From NCBI RefSeq assembly GCF_050176255.1, contig NZ_JBFXIE010000007.1: a DNA stretch of 64,000 nucleotides; one strand, written 5' to 3'. A program made the translations under genes and the position numbers. Position 1 is the first letter of the stretch; each line of letters begins with the position of its first letter. Source of the stretch: JBFXIE01 sp050176255. Lineage in GTDB: Bacteria > Pseudomonadota > Gammaproteobacteria > Burkholderiales > Burkholderiaceae_C. The notes beneath the pieces were generated by a model. It was given only the letters and a program-made list of their open reading frames with translations, was not told the DNA's origin and ran no database searches. Below, piece after piece: positions 18,783 through 26,570 of the stretch.

Positions 18783-20330
18783 TCAGGCGCCGGCGGCGCG
18801 CAGCACGCGGCGGTACTGCACCGCCTCGGCCACATGGGCCACGGCCACGGTTTCGCTGCCGGCCAGATCGGCAATGGTACGCGCCACCTTCAGGGCGCGG
18901 TGCGTGCTGCGCGCCGACCAGGCCAGCCGCGCGGCAGCCGCCTGCAAAAAGCGCGCGGCGGCGTCGTCCAGCGCGGCCAGGCGATCCAGTTCGCGCCCGT
19001 GCAGCGCCTGGTTGGGCGTGCCCTGGCGCTGCATGGCGCGCTGGTGCGCGGCGGCCACGCGCTCGCGCACGGCGCTGCTGGTCTCGCCGGGCGGCGCGCC
19101 CAGCAGTTGGTCGGCGGGCAGGGCGGGCACTTCTACATGCAGGTCGATGCGGTCCAGCAGCGGGCCGCTGAGCTTGCCCTGGTAGCGCGCCACCTGGTCG
19201 GGCGTGCAGCGGCAGGCGCGCTGGCTGGATCCCGCAAAGCCGCAGGGGCAGGGGTTCATGGCGGCCACCAGCTGAAAGCGCGCCGGAAACTCGGCGCGCT
19301 GCGCCGCGCGGGCGATGGTGATGCGCCCGCTCTCCAGCGGCTCGCGCAGCGCCTCCAGCGCGCTGCGGGCAAATTCAGGGAATTCGTCCAGAAACAGCAC
19401 GCCCTCGTGCGCCAGAGAAATCTCGCCCGGGCGCGGCGGCGATCCCCCGCCCACCAGCGCCACCGCGCTGCAGCTGTGGTGCGGGCTGGCGGTGGTGCGC
19501 TGCATCCACTGCGCGGGGCTGAAGCGCCCGGCCAGGCTGGCGATGGCCGCGCTCTCCAGCGCCTGCTCCACCTGCATGGGCGGCAGCAGTCCGGCAAAGC
19601 GCTGCGCCAGCATCGACTTGCCCGAGCCTGGCGGCCCCACCAGCAGCAGCCCGTGGCCGCCCGCTGCGGCGATCTCCAGCGCGCGTTTGGCCGCGGCCTG
19701 GCCCTTTACGTCGGCCAGGTCGGGGCCACCCGTGGCGGGTTGCGGCGGCGTGGGCTGCAGGCGCTGCCAGCCGCCGTCGTCATCGGGCTCGGCCTCGGGC
19801 CCAGCGGCGGTGGCGGGCAGAAACTGGCGCACCACGTCCAGCAGGTGGCGGGCGCGGTAAATCTCGGTGTCTGGCACCAGGGCGGCCTCTTCGGCGCTGC
19901 CCGGCGGCAGCACCATGCGCACGGGCTGATCCAGCGCGCGCAGCGCCAGGCTGGTGGCCAGCGCACCGCGCACCGGGCGCAGCTGGCCCGACAGCGACAG
20001 CTCGCCCGCAAACTCCCAGCCCGCCAGCCGGGCCGCGTCGATCTGCCCGCTGGCCGCCAGGATGCCCAGGGCAATCGGCAGGTCAAAGCGGCCCGAATCC
20101 TTGGGCAGATCGGCCGGCGCCAGGTTGACGGTGATCTTCTTGTTGGCCGGGAACTCCAGCCCCGCGTTTTGCAGCGCCGAGCGCACGCGCTCGCGCGCCT
20201 CTTTCACCTCCACGTCGGCCAGGCCCACCAGCACAAAGCTGGGCAGTCCGTTGGCCAGATGCACTTCGACGGTGACGGCGGGCGCCTGCAGGCCCAGCAG
20301 GGCGCGGCTTTGCACCAAAGCAAGACTCAT
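18783..20330 (-). CDS. comM: YifB/ComM-family AAA ATPase
   Basis: Magnesium-chelatase-like ATPase of 515 residues. The N-terminal ChlI-type domain starts at M-S-L-A-L-V-Q-S-R-A-L-L-G-L, Walker A is G-P-P-G-S-G-K-S-M, Walker B is L-F-L-D-E-F-P-E-F, and the C-terminal domain has C-P-C-G and C-R-C-T-P-D cysteine pairs. Homologues act as a branch-migration helicase during natural transformation. The start at 20330 is used because the open frame upstream has no family similarity and would cover the NtrC-like box. It is divergent from the porin-glnK-amtB operon. Confidence 0.92.
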   Translation of the reverse strand: MSLALVQSRALLGLQAPAVTVEVHLANGLPSFVLVGLADVEVKEARERVRSALQNAGLEFPANKKITVNLAPADLPKDSGRFDLPIALGILAASGQIDAARLAGWEFAGELSLSGQLRPVRGALATSLALRALDQPVRMVLPPGSAEEAALVPDTEIYRARHLLDVVRQFLPATAAGPEAEPDDDGGWQRLQPTPPQPATGGPDLADVKGQAAAKRALEIAAAGGHGLLLVGPPGSGKSMLAQRFAGLLPPMQVEQALESAAIASLAGRFSPAQWMQRTTASPHHSCSAVALVGGGSPPRPGEISLAHEGVLFLDEFPEFARSALEALREPLESGRITIARAAQRAEFPARFQLVAAMNPCPCGFAGSSQRACRCTPDQVARYQGKLSGPLLDRIDLHVEVPALPADQLLGAPPGETSSAVRERVAAAHQRAMQRQGTPNQALHGRELDRLAALDDAAARFLQAAAARLAWSARSTHRALKVARTIADLAGSETVAVAHVAEAVQYRRVLRAAGA

Positions 20331-20394
20331 GGTGACGGTTCTTTCCGGGGCGGATGTGTCATGGCGGTGCGCCGGGCCGCTGGCGCAGCGTTTT

Positions 20395-20411
20395 GGCACC
20401 AGGCTGGTGCG
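20395..20411. promoter_or_regulatory. NtrC-like box 1
   Basis: GCACC (20396-20400), spacer AGGCT, GGTGC (20406-20410): the GCACC-N5-GGTGC dyad of NtrC sites. Its centre is 63 bp, about six helical turns, from box 2. Confidence 0.7.
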
Positions 20412-20457
20412 CGCCGCCGCCGCTGGCGGGCCCGATGGCCGCACAGTTGCTGCCAAA

Positions 20458-20474
20458 TGTACCTTGGTGGTGCA
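20458..20474. promoter_or_regulatory. NtrC-like box 2
   Basis: TGTACC (20458-20463), spacer TTGGT, GGTGCA (20469-20474), differing from the NtrC consensus TGCACC-N5-GGTGCA at one base. It lies 34 bp upstream of the sigma-54 GG element. Confidence 0.75.
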
Positions 20475-20505
20475 CCGCCGGCGCCTGGGCGGGGGCGCGG
20501 CGGTG

Positions 20506-20523
20506 CTGGCACGGTCTGTGCAT
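20506..20523 (+). promoter_or_regulatory. Sigma-54 promoter of porin-glnK-amtB
   Basis: CTGGCACGGTCTGTGCAT has GG at 20508-20509 and GC at 20520-20521 with exactly ten bases between, and matches TGGCACG-N4-TTGCA at all but one position. Transcription should begin near 20533, giving a leader of about 33 bases before the porin start. Confidence 0.85.
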
Positions 20524-20565
20524 CAGACCGCTTGTCATCCATCACGCAACCCCACCGGAGGAACC

Positions 20566-21309
20566 ATGAACCGCTCTATCCACAAGTCCATGACCCTGCG
20601 CCTTGCCGCGGTCGCCCTCGCCGCTGCAGTGCCTGGACTGGCCAGTGCCCAGCTCAGCGCGAATGTGTCGCTGACCAGCAACTACAAGTTTCGTGGCCAG
20701 GACCAGGACGTGAACCGCATCAAGGGCTTCAGCCCGGCCATTCAGGGCGGTTTTGACTACAGCTTTGAAGGCACGGGCTTTTACCTGGGCAACTGGAACT
20801 CCAGCGTGGACTGGCTGCCGGGCAACGCGATCGAGGCCGACTTCTACGGCGGCTACAAGTTCAAGGCCGGTGGGCTGGACATGGACGTGGGCGCGCTGAC
20901 CTACGTCTATCCCGGCAACACCAGCGGCAACACCACCGAGCTGTATGGCGCGGCCACCTGGGGCCCGCTGACGGCCAAGTACTCGCACACGGTGTCCAAG
21001 GACTACTTCGGCTGGGCAGGCGCCAAGACCTCCAGCAACCGCGGGCGCAACACCGGCTACCTGAACCTGGCGTTTGCCCAGGAGGTGGCGCCCAGCATCA
21101 CGCTCAAGGCCGCCGTGGGCTACACGCGCTTTTCGGGCGACATCAAGGATCTGGGCGTGCCCAACTATGTGGACTACAGCCTGGGCGGCGCCTATGACCT
21201 GGGCGACGGCCTGTCGCTGTCTGCCGCCGTCGCGGGCGCCAACAAGAAAGGCTTTTTTGGCGACGCCAACAAGGCCCGCGTGATCGTCGCCCTTACCAAA
21301 ACGATGTGA
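20566..21309 (+). CDS. TorF/Gcw_chp-family putative porin
   Basis: Outer-membrane beta-barrel protein of 247 residues with a cleavable signal peptide ending G-L-A-S-A-Q. The start of the mature protein, L-S-A-N-V-S-L-T-S-N-Y-K-F-R-G, and the repeated aromatic strand endings (final K-T-M) fit the proteobacterial Gcw_chp (TIGR02001) family, usually found with glnK-amtB. A strong GGAGG lies before the ATG. Its sigma-54/NtrC-type control suggests a role in taking up nitrogen compounds across the outer membrane when nitrogen is scarce. That role is inference; no member of this family is characterised to my knowledge. Confidence 0.88.
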   Translation: MNRSIHKSMTLRLAAVALAAAVPGLASAQLSANVSLTSNYKFRGQDQDVNRIKGFSPAIQGGFDYSFEGTGFYLGNWNSSVDWLPGNAIEADFYGGYKFKAGGLDMDVGALTYVYPGNTSGNTTELYGAATWGPLTAKYSHTVSKDYFGWAGAKTSSNRGRNTGYLNLAFAQEVAPSITLKAAVGYTRFSGDIKDLGVPNYVDYSLGGAYDLGDGLSLSAAVAGANKKGFFGDANKARVIVALTKTM

Positions 21310-21329
21310 ACTGATCCGAGGAGCCCATC

Positions 21330-21668
21330 ATGAAAATGGTCACCGCCATCATCAAACCCTTCAAGCTCGACGAGGTGCGCGAGGCGCTGTCGGACATCGG
21401 CGTGCAGGGCATCACCGTCTCCGAGGTGAAAGGCTTTGGCCGCCAGAAGGGCCACACCGAGCTGTACCGCGGCGCCGAGTACGTCGTGGACTTTCTGCCC
21501 AAGGTGAAGATCGAGGCCGCCGTGGCCGACGAGCTGGTGGACCGCGTCATCGAGGCCATCGAGGGCGCGGCGCGCACCGGCAAGATCGGCGACGGCAAGA
21601 TTTTCGTGTCGCATCTGGAGCAGGTGGTGCGCATCCGCACCGGCGAGACCGGCCAGGACGCCCTGTAA
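21330..21668 (+). CDS. glnK: PII signal protein GlnK
   Basis: Trimeric nitrogen/2-oxoglutarate sensor of 112 residues. The T-loop has the uridylylated tyrosine in Y-R-G-A-E-Y, and the C-terminal signature T-G-K-I-G-D-G-K-I-F is intact. It lies 20 bp after the porin gene and 27 bp before amtB, the usual partner that it blocks by binding when ammonium is abundant. The pairing with amtB indicates GlnK rather than GlnB. Confidence 0.96.
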   Translation: MKMVTAIIKPFKLDEVREALSDIGVQGITVSEVKGFGRQKGHTELYRGAEYVVDFLPKVKIEAAVADELVDRVIEAIEGAARTGKIGDGKIFVSHLEQVVRIRTGETGQDAL

Positions 21669-21695
21669 CCCCCCCACCCGTCAAGGAGAAACACC

Positions 21696-23126
21696 ATGAA
21701 AAAACTGTTGGCTTCCCTTCTGTTGGGGCTCAGTCTGTTGTCCGGCGGGCCGCTGGCACTGGCCCAGGCCCCGGCCTCCGCGCCTGACGTGGCGGCATCG
21801 GTATCGGCTGCGGCAGAGCCCGCGCCCGCCGCTGCCATGGCCGCCGCACCGGCGCCCGCCGAAGCGCCCTTGCCTGCGCCTGTCGCCGAGCCGCCCGCGC
21901 CCAGGATCGACTCCGGCGACACCGCCTGGATGCTGACCTCCACGCTGCTCGTCATCCTGATGATCATCCCGGGCCTGGCGTTGTTCTACGGCGGCCTGGG
22001 CCGCAGCAAGAACATGCTGTCAGTGCTGATGCAGGTGTTTGTGGTCTTTGCGCTGGTGTCACTGCTGTGGGCCATCTACGGCTACAGCCTGGCGTTTGCG
22101 GGCGAAGGCAAGTGGGTGGGCGACCTGTCCAAGCTGTTCCTGAAGGGCGTGACCCAGGAGACCTTCGGCGCGCTGGCGACCATCCCCGAGTACGTGTTCG
22201 TCGCCTTCCAGGGCACGTTTGCGGCCATCACGGTGGCGCTGGTCGTGGGCTCGTTCGCCGAGCGCATCAAGTTTGCCGCGGTGCTCATCTTTGCGCTGCT
22301 GTGGTTCAGCTTCAGCTATGTGCCCATGGCGCACATCGTGTGGGGCGGCGGGCTGCTGGCGCAGGATGGCGCGCTGGATTTCGCGGGCGGCACCGTGGTG
22401 CACATCAATGCGGGTATTGCCGGCCTGGTGGGCGCCTACATGGTGGGCAAGCGCATCGGCTTCGGGCGCGAGGCGTTCACGCCGCACTCGCTCACGCTGA
22501 CCATGGTGGGTGCCTCGCTGCTGTGGGTGGGCTGGTTCGGCTTCAACGCGGGATCGGCTGGTGCTGCCAACGCGGCTGCGGGTCTGGCCTTTGTGAACAC
22601 CGTGCTGGCCACATCGGCCGCCACGCTGTCGTGGATTGCGGGCGAGGCGCTGCACAAGGGCAAGGCATCCATGCTGGGCGCGGCCTCGGGCGCGGTAGCC
22701 GGCCTGGTGGCAGTCACCCCCGCCGCGGGCTTTGTGGGGCCCATGGGCTCCATCGTCATCGGCCTGATCGCCGGCCTGGTCTGCCTGTGGGGCGTGGGCG
22801 GCCTGAAGAAGATGCTCAACGTGGACGACGCCTTCGACGTGTTCGGCGTGCATGGCGTGGGCGGCATCGTGGGCGCCATCCTCACCGGGGTGTTTGCCGC
22901 GCAGGGCCTGGGCGGCACCGGTGGCCTGACGCCCGACACCTTCAGCATGGGCGCGCAGGTGTGGGTGCAGGTCAAGAGCGTGCTGTTCACCATCGTGTGG
23001 TCGGGCGTGGTGTCCTTCCTGGCCTACAAGGCGGCCGACCTGCTGGTGGGCCTGCGCGTGGCCGAGGAAGACGAGCGCCAGGGCCTGGACATCAGCTCGC
23101 ACGGCGAGACGGCGTACCACCGCTGA
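21696..23126 (+). CDS. amtB: Ammonium transporter AmtB
   Basis: Ammonium channel of 476 residues. A signal peptide (L-L-A-S-L-L-L-G-L-S) is followed by an Ala/Pro-rich linker to about residue 65 and then eleven transmembrane helices. Family landmarks are F-Y-G-G-L-G-R-S-K-N, the twin-histidine segments D-F-A-G-G-T-V-V-H-I and D-V-F-G-V-H-G-V-G-G, and the cytoplasmic tail E-E-D-E-R-Q-G-L-D. It is last in the porin-glnK-amtB operon and ends about 40 bp before a strong terminator. Confidence 0.96.
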   Translation: MKKLLASLLLGLSLLSGGPLALAQAPASAPDVAASVSAAAEPAPAAAMAAAPAPAEAPLPAPVAEPPAPRIDSGDTAWMLTSTLLVILMIIPGLALFYGGLGRSKNMLSVLMQVFVVFALVSLLWAIYGYSLAFAGEGKWVGDLSKLFLKGVTQETFGALATIPEYVFVAFQGTFAAITVALVVGSFAERIKFAAVLIFALLWFSFSYVPMAHIVWGGGLLAQDGALDFAGGTVVHINAGIAGLVGAYMVGKRIGFGREAFTPHSLTLTMVGASLLWVGWFGFNAGSAGAANAAAGLAFVNTVLATSAATLSWIAGEALHKGKASMLGAASGAVAGLVAVTPAAGFVGPMGSIVIGLIAGLVCLWGVGGLKKMLNVDDAFDVFGVHGVGGIVGAILTGVFAAQGLGGTGGLTPDTFSMGAQVWVQVKSVLFTIVWSGVVSFLAYKAADLLVGLRVAEEDERQGLDISSHGETAYHR

Positions 23127-23163
23127 GTGCCATCGCGCTGGGTACTTTGACCATTCCCGGCAA

Positions 23164-23200
23164 GGGGCCCGCCCGGTTGCAAACGGGGCGGGCCCTTTTG
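23164..23200 (+). terminator. Rho-independent terminator after amtB
   Basis: Perfect ten-base stem, GGGCCCGCCC (23165-23174) with GGGCGGGCCC (23186-23195), an 11-base loop and TTTT directly after the stem. Confidence 0.9.
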
Positions 23201-23272
23201 TCGCGCGGGCCTGCCGCCCGTGTCTGCAGAACGCCCCCTGCGCGGGGAGGGCAGGGCAGTACCATCCACCGC

Positions 23273-24394
23273 ATGGACGCCACCCTTCGCCAGATCATCG
23301 ACCGCGTGCGCGGCTGTGCCGACCGCGGCACCGCGCTGCGCATCTGCGGCGGCGGCACCAAGGATTTTTTCGGCCCCGGCGCGCCGCAGCACGCGGGCGA
23401 GCCGCTGGACATGCGGCCGCTGGCTGGCATCGTGAGCTACGAGCCCAGCGAGCTGGTGGTGACCGCGCGCGCCGGCACGCCGCTGGCCGAGCTGGAGGCG
23501 CTGCTGGCGCAGCATGGCCAGAGCCTGCCATTCGAGCCGCCGCGCTTTGCGGGCCTTGGCAGCGCGGGCGGCACCGTGGGCGGCATGGTGGCGGCCGGCC
23601 TGTCGGGCCCGGCGCGCGCCAGCGCGGGCGCGGTGCGCGACTACGTGCTGGGCGTGCAGATCATCAACGGCCGCGGCGAATTGCTGCGCTTTGGCGGCCA
23701 GGTGATGAAGAATGTGGCGGGCTATGACGTCCCGCGCCTCATGGCCGGGGCCTGGGGGCAGCTGGGCGTGATCACCGAGGTCAGCCTCAAGGTGCTGCCG
23801 GTGCCGCCGGCCGAGGCCACGCTGCGCTTTGACTGCGACCAGGCCGAGGCGCTGCGCCGCCTGCACGCCTGGGGCGGCCAGCCGCTGCCGCTCAACGCCA
23901 GCTGCTGGGTGGAGGATGACGGCCAGGGCCGGCTGTACGTGCGCCTGCGCGGCGCCCGGGCTGCGGTGCAGGCGGCCTGCCGCAGCATGGGCGGCGCGCT
24001 GCAGCAAGGCCCCGGCGTGCCGGGCGACTGGAATGCCTGCCGCGACCAGCGCCTGCCCTGGTTCACCGCGCGGGCGCCGGACCATGCGCTGTGGCGCCTG
24101 TCGGTGCCGCAGACCGCGCCGGTGCTGCCGCTGCCCGCGGGCGTTGCGCCGCCGCTGGTGGAGTGGCACGGCGGCCTGCGCTGGGTGCAGGCGCCGCCAG
24201 ACGCGGGTGATGCGCTGCGTGCCCTGGCTGCCCAGGCGGGTGGAAGCGCTACTCTATTCATAGCTGCTAGCGCTGGTAAATCGGGCGTTAAAGCCGTTTT
24301 TGATGCATATCCTGAGCCGCTGGCCGCCATCCACCTGCGGCTCAGGCAGGCGTTCGACCCGGCGGGTATCTTCAACCCGGGCCGGCTGGTGTAG
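23273..24394 (+). CDS. glcE: Glycolate oxidase FAD-binding subunit GlcE
   Basis: FAD-binding (PCMH-type) subunit of glycolate oxidase, 373 residues, part of the GlcDEF complex that oxidises glycolate to glyoxylate. Visible motifs are L-R-I-C-G-G-G-T-K near the N-terminus, S-A-G-G-T-V-G-G-M-V-A-A-G-L-S-G and V-M-K-N-V-A-G-Y-D. The C-terminus F-D-P-A-G-I-F-N-P-G-R matches the family. About twenty codons before this (S-A-T-L-F-I-A-A-S-A-G-K-S-G) are provided by an in-frame copy of the interspersed repeat. No glcD lies upstream. Confidence 0.9.
   Translation: MDATLRQIIDRVRGCADRGTALRICGGGTKDFFGPGAPQHAGEPLDMRPLAGIVSYEPSELVVTARAGTPLAELEALLAQHGQSLPFEPPRFAGLGSAGGTVGGMVAAGLSGPARASAGAVRDYVLGVQIINGRGELLRFGGQVMKNVAGYDVPRLMAGAWGQLGVITEVSLKVLPVPPAEATLRFDCDQAEALRRLHAWGGQPLPLNASCWVEDDGQGRLYVRLRGARAAVQAACRSMGGALQQGPGVPGDWNACRDQRLPWFTARAPDHALWRLSVPQTAPVLPLPAGVAPPLVEWHGGLRWVQAPPDAGDALRALAAQAGGSATLFIAASAGKSGVKAVFDAYPEPLAAIHLRLRQAFDPAGIFNPGRLV
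24248..24306 (+). repeat. Interspersed repeat copy inside glcE
   Basis: CTCTATTCATAGCTGCTAGC (24253-24272) followed by GCTGGTAAATCGGGCGTTAA is a diverged copy of the repeat, with TGATGC at its end. It is in frame and translated within the C-terminal part of GlcE. Confidence 0.6.
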
Positions 24395-24397
24395 GCC

Positions 24398-25216
24398 ATG
24401 CGATTGCTGCGCCACATGACCGGGCGGCACCGCACCCGGGCCACCAACCGCGTGCTGGGCCTGCTGCTGGCCTTCAATGCCGGGGCGGTCAACGCCGGGG
24501 GCTTTCTGGTGGTGCACATGTACACATCGCACATGACGGGCTTTCTGTCGCTGGTGGCCGACAACCTGGTGCTGGGCAACACCACGCTGGTGCTCAGTGC
24601 CATTGGCACGCTGTGGGCCTTCATGTCGGGCGCGGGCACCACGGCCATCCTGGTCAACTGGGCGCGCCACCAGCGTCTGCGCAGCGGCTATGCGCTGCCG
24701 CTCTTGCTGGAGGCGGCGCTGATGCTGCTGTTCGGGTTGATGGGCGCCATCACGCTCACCTGGCGCACGCCGTTCTCGGTGCCGCTCACGGTGCTGCTGC
24801 TGGCCTACATCATGGGACTGCAAAACGCGCTGGTCACCAAGATGTCGTCGGCGCAGATCCGCACCACGCACATGACGGGCATCGTCACCGACCTGGGCAT
24901 CGAGCTGGGCAAGGCCCTGTACTGGAACCGCAGCGGCACGCCGCCCGAAGCCCAGGTGCACGCCAACAAGACGCGCCTGCGCATGTTTGCCAGCCTGCTG
25001 GGCATGTTCACCGTGGGCGGCGTGGTGGGCGCGGCGGGCTTCAAGCATGTGGGCTTCATCTGGGTGGTGCCGCTGGCAGCCATCTTGCTGGCCTTGTCGC
25101 TGCCGCCGCTGGTGGCCGACTTTGACCGCCTGGCGCAGCTGTGGCGCACGCGTGGCTGGCGCCGCGCGGGCCAAGCGCCTGGCGACGATGCTGCCGCGCG
25201 CCCCGACGGCAGGTAA
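24398..25216 (+). CDS. DUF1275 (YoaK) family membrane protein
   Basis: Inner-membrane protein of 272 residues with about six hydrophobic helices. It has the family pattern F-N-A-G-A-V-N-A-G-G-F near residue 27, S-H-M-T-G-F and a second T-T-H-M-T-G-I-V-T-D-L-G near residue 160. Function is not established for the family; a transport role is often supposed. It starts three bases after the glcE stop and ends 27 bp before glcF, so it is co-transcribed with the glycolate oxidase subunits, which might point to handling of glycolate or a related acid. Confidence 0.85.
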   Translation: MRLLRHMTGRHRTRATNRVLGLLLAFNAGAVNAGGFLVVHMYTSHMTGFLSLVADNLVLGNTTLVLSAIGTLWAFMSGAGTTAILVNWARHQRLRSGYALPLLLEAALMLLFGLMGAITLTWRTPFSVPLTVLLLAYIMGLQNALVTKMSSAQIRTTHMTGIVTDLGIELGKALYWNRSGTPPEAQVHANKTRLRMFASLLGMFTVGGVVGAAGFKHVGFIWVVPLAAILLALSLPPLVADFDRLAQLWRTRGWRRAGQAPGDDAAARPDGR

Positions 25217-25243
25217 CTGCAACACCACCATCCCAGGCACACC

Positions 25244-26488
25244 ATGCAGACCCGGCTCGCACCCCAATACCAGGGCACGCCCCAAGGCCAGGAGGCCGAC
25301 GCCATCCTGCGCCAATGCGTGCACTGCGGCTTTTGCACCGCCACCTGCCCCACCTACCAGCTGCTGGGCGACGAGCTGGACGGCCCGCGCGGGCGCATCT
25401 ACCTCATCAAGCAGGTGCTGGAGGGCGCCGCGCCCACGCGCAAGACCCAGCTGCATCTGGACCGCTGCCTGACCTGCCGCAACTGCGAGAGCACCTGCCC
25501 CAGCGGCGTGCAGTACGGCCATCTGCTGGACATCGGCCGGCGCATCGTTGATGAAAAAGTGCGGCGCCCCCTGGGCGAGCGCGCCGTGCGCTGGGCGCTC
25601 AAGGAGGGGCTGCCATCGCCGCTGTTCGGCCCTGCCATGCGGCTGGGCCAGGCGGTGCGCGGGTTGCTGCCGCAGCCGCTGCGCGCCAGGGTGCCGCCGC
25701 GCCAGGGCGCGGGCAGCTGGCCCACGCGGGTGCACTCGCGCAAGGTGCTGCTGCTGCAGGGCTGCGTGCAGCCCGCGATGGCGCCGCGCATCAACAGCGC
25801 TACCGCGCGCGTGCTGGATGCCGCCGGCATTCAGACCGTGGTGGCGCCTGCTGCCGGCTGCTGCGGCGCCATCAGGTTCCACCTGAACGACCAGCGCGGC
25901 GGCCTGGCCCAGATGCGCGCCAACATCGACGCCTGGTGGCCCTGGCTGGAGAGCGGCGGGGTGGAGGCCATCGTCATGAACGCCTCGGGCTGCGGCGTCA
26001 CCGTCAAGGAATACGGCCACCTGCTGAAGGGCGACGCGCAGTATGCAGGCAAGGCTGCGCGCATCAGCAGCCTGGCGCGCGACCTGTCCGAGCTGCTGCC
26101 CGATCTGGTGGAGCGCCTGCGCGGGCGCGTCAATCCACCCGCCGCGCCACTGGCCTACCACCCGCCCTGCACCCTGCAGCACGGCCAGAAGCTGCGCGGC
26201 GGCGTGGAGCAGCACCTGGCGGCGCTGGGCTTCACGCTGCGCGTGGCGCGCACCGAGTCGCACCTGTGCTGCGGCGCGGCCGGGGCCTATTCGGTGCTGC
26301 ACCCGCACATTGCGTACCCGCTGCGCGAGCGCAAGCTGGGCGCGCTGGCCGACGCCTTTGCCGACCAGCCGCCCGCGGCCATTGTGTCGGCCAACATGGG
26401 CTGTATCACCCACCTGCAAAGCGGCACGGCCATTCCCGTCAGGCACTGGGTGCAGATGCTTGACGAGGCACTGCTGCCCGCCGCCTGA
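25244..26488 (+). CDS. glcF: Glycolate oxidase iron-sulfur subunit GlcF
   Basis: Iron-sulfur subunit of 414 residues. Two [4Fe-4S] motifs of the C-x2-C-x2-C-x3-C-P type, C-V-H-C-G-F-C-T-A-T-C-P and C-L-T-C-R-N-C-E-S-T-C-P, lie in the first 90 residues. Two C-terminal CCG-type domains follow (A-A-G-C-C-G-A and H-L-C-C-G-A-A-G). It passes electrons from GlcD/GlcE to the respiratory chain. It is third in the glcE-DUF1275-glcF set. Confidence 0.94.
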   Translation: MQTRLAPQYQGTPQGQEADAILRQCVHCGFCTATCPTYQLLGDELDGPRGRIYLIKQVLEGAAPTRKTQLHLDRCLTCRNCESTCPSGVQYGHLLDIGRRIVDEKVRRPLGERAVRWALKEGLPSPLFGPAMRLGQAVRGLLPQPLRARVPPRQGAGSWPTRVHSRKVLLLQGCVQPAMAPRINSATARVLDAAGIQTVVAPAAGCCGAIRFHLNDQRGGLAQMRANIDAWWPWLESGGVEAIVMNASGCGVTVKEYGHLLKGDAQYAGKAARISSLARDLSELLPDLVERLRGRVNPPAAPLAYHPPCTLQHGQKLRGGVEQHLAALGFTLRVARTESHLCCGAAGAYSVLHPHIAYPLRERKLGALADAFADQPPAAIVSANMGCITHLQSGTAIPVRHWVQMLDEALLPAA

Positions 26489-26570
26489 AGGCGGCCCGCG
26501 CCGCAAGGCTGGCATGATGCCGGGTTTTCTGATCGCCGCGCCGGACGGAGTTTCCGCGCCAATTTTTGCC

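Noticed and set aside
20391..20411. Second sigma-54 promoter at TTGGCACCAGGCTGGTGC
   Set aside because: The GG and GC elements are 12, not 10, bases apart; the sequence is better explained as an NtrC dyad.
24248..24306. Repeat in glcE as a disruption of the gene
   Set aside because: The frame stays open and the conserved C-terminus follows, so the gene is kept as intact.
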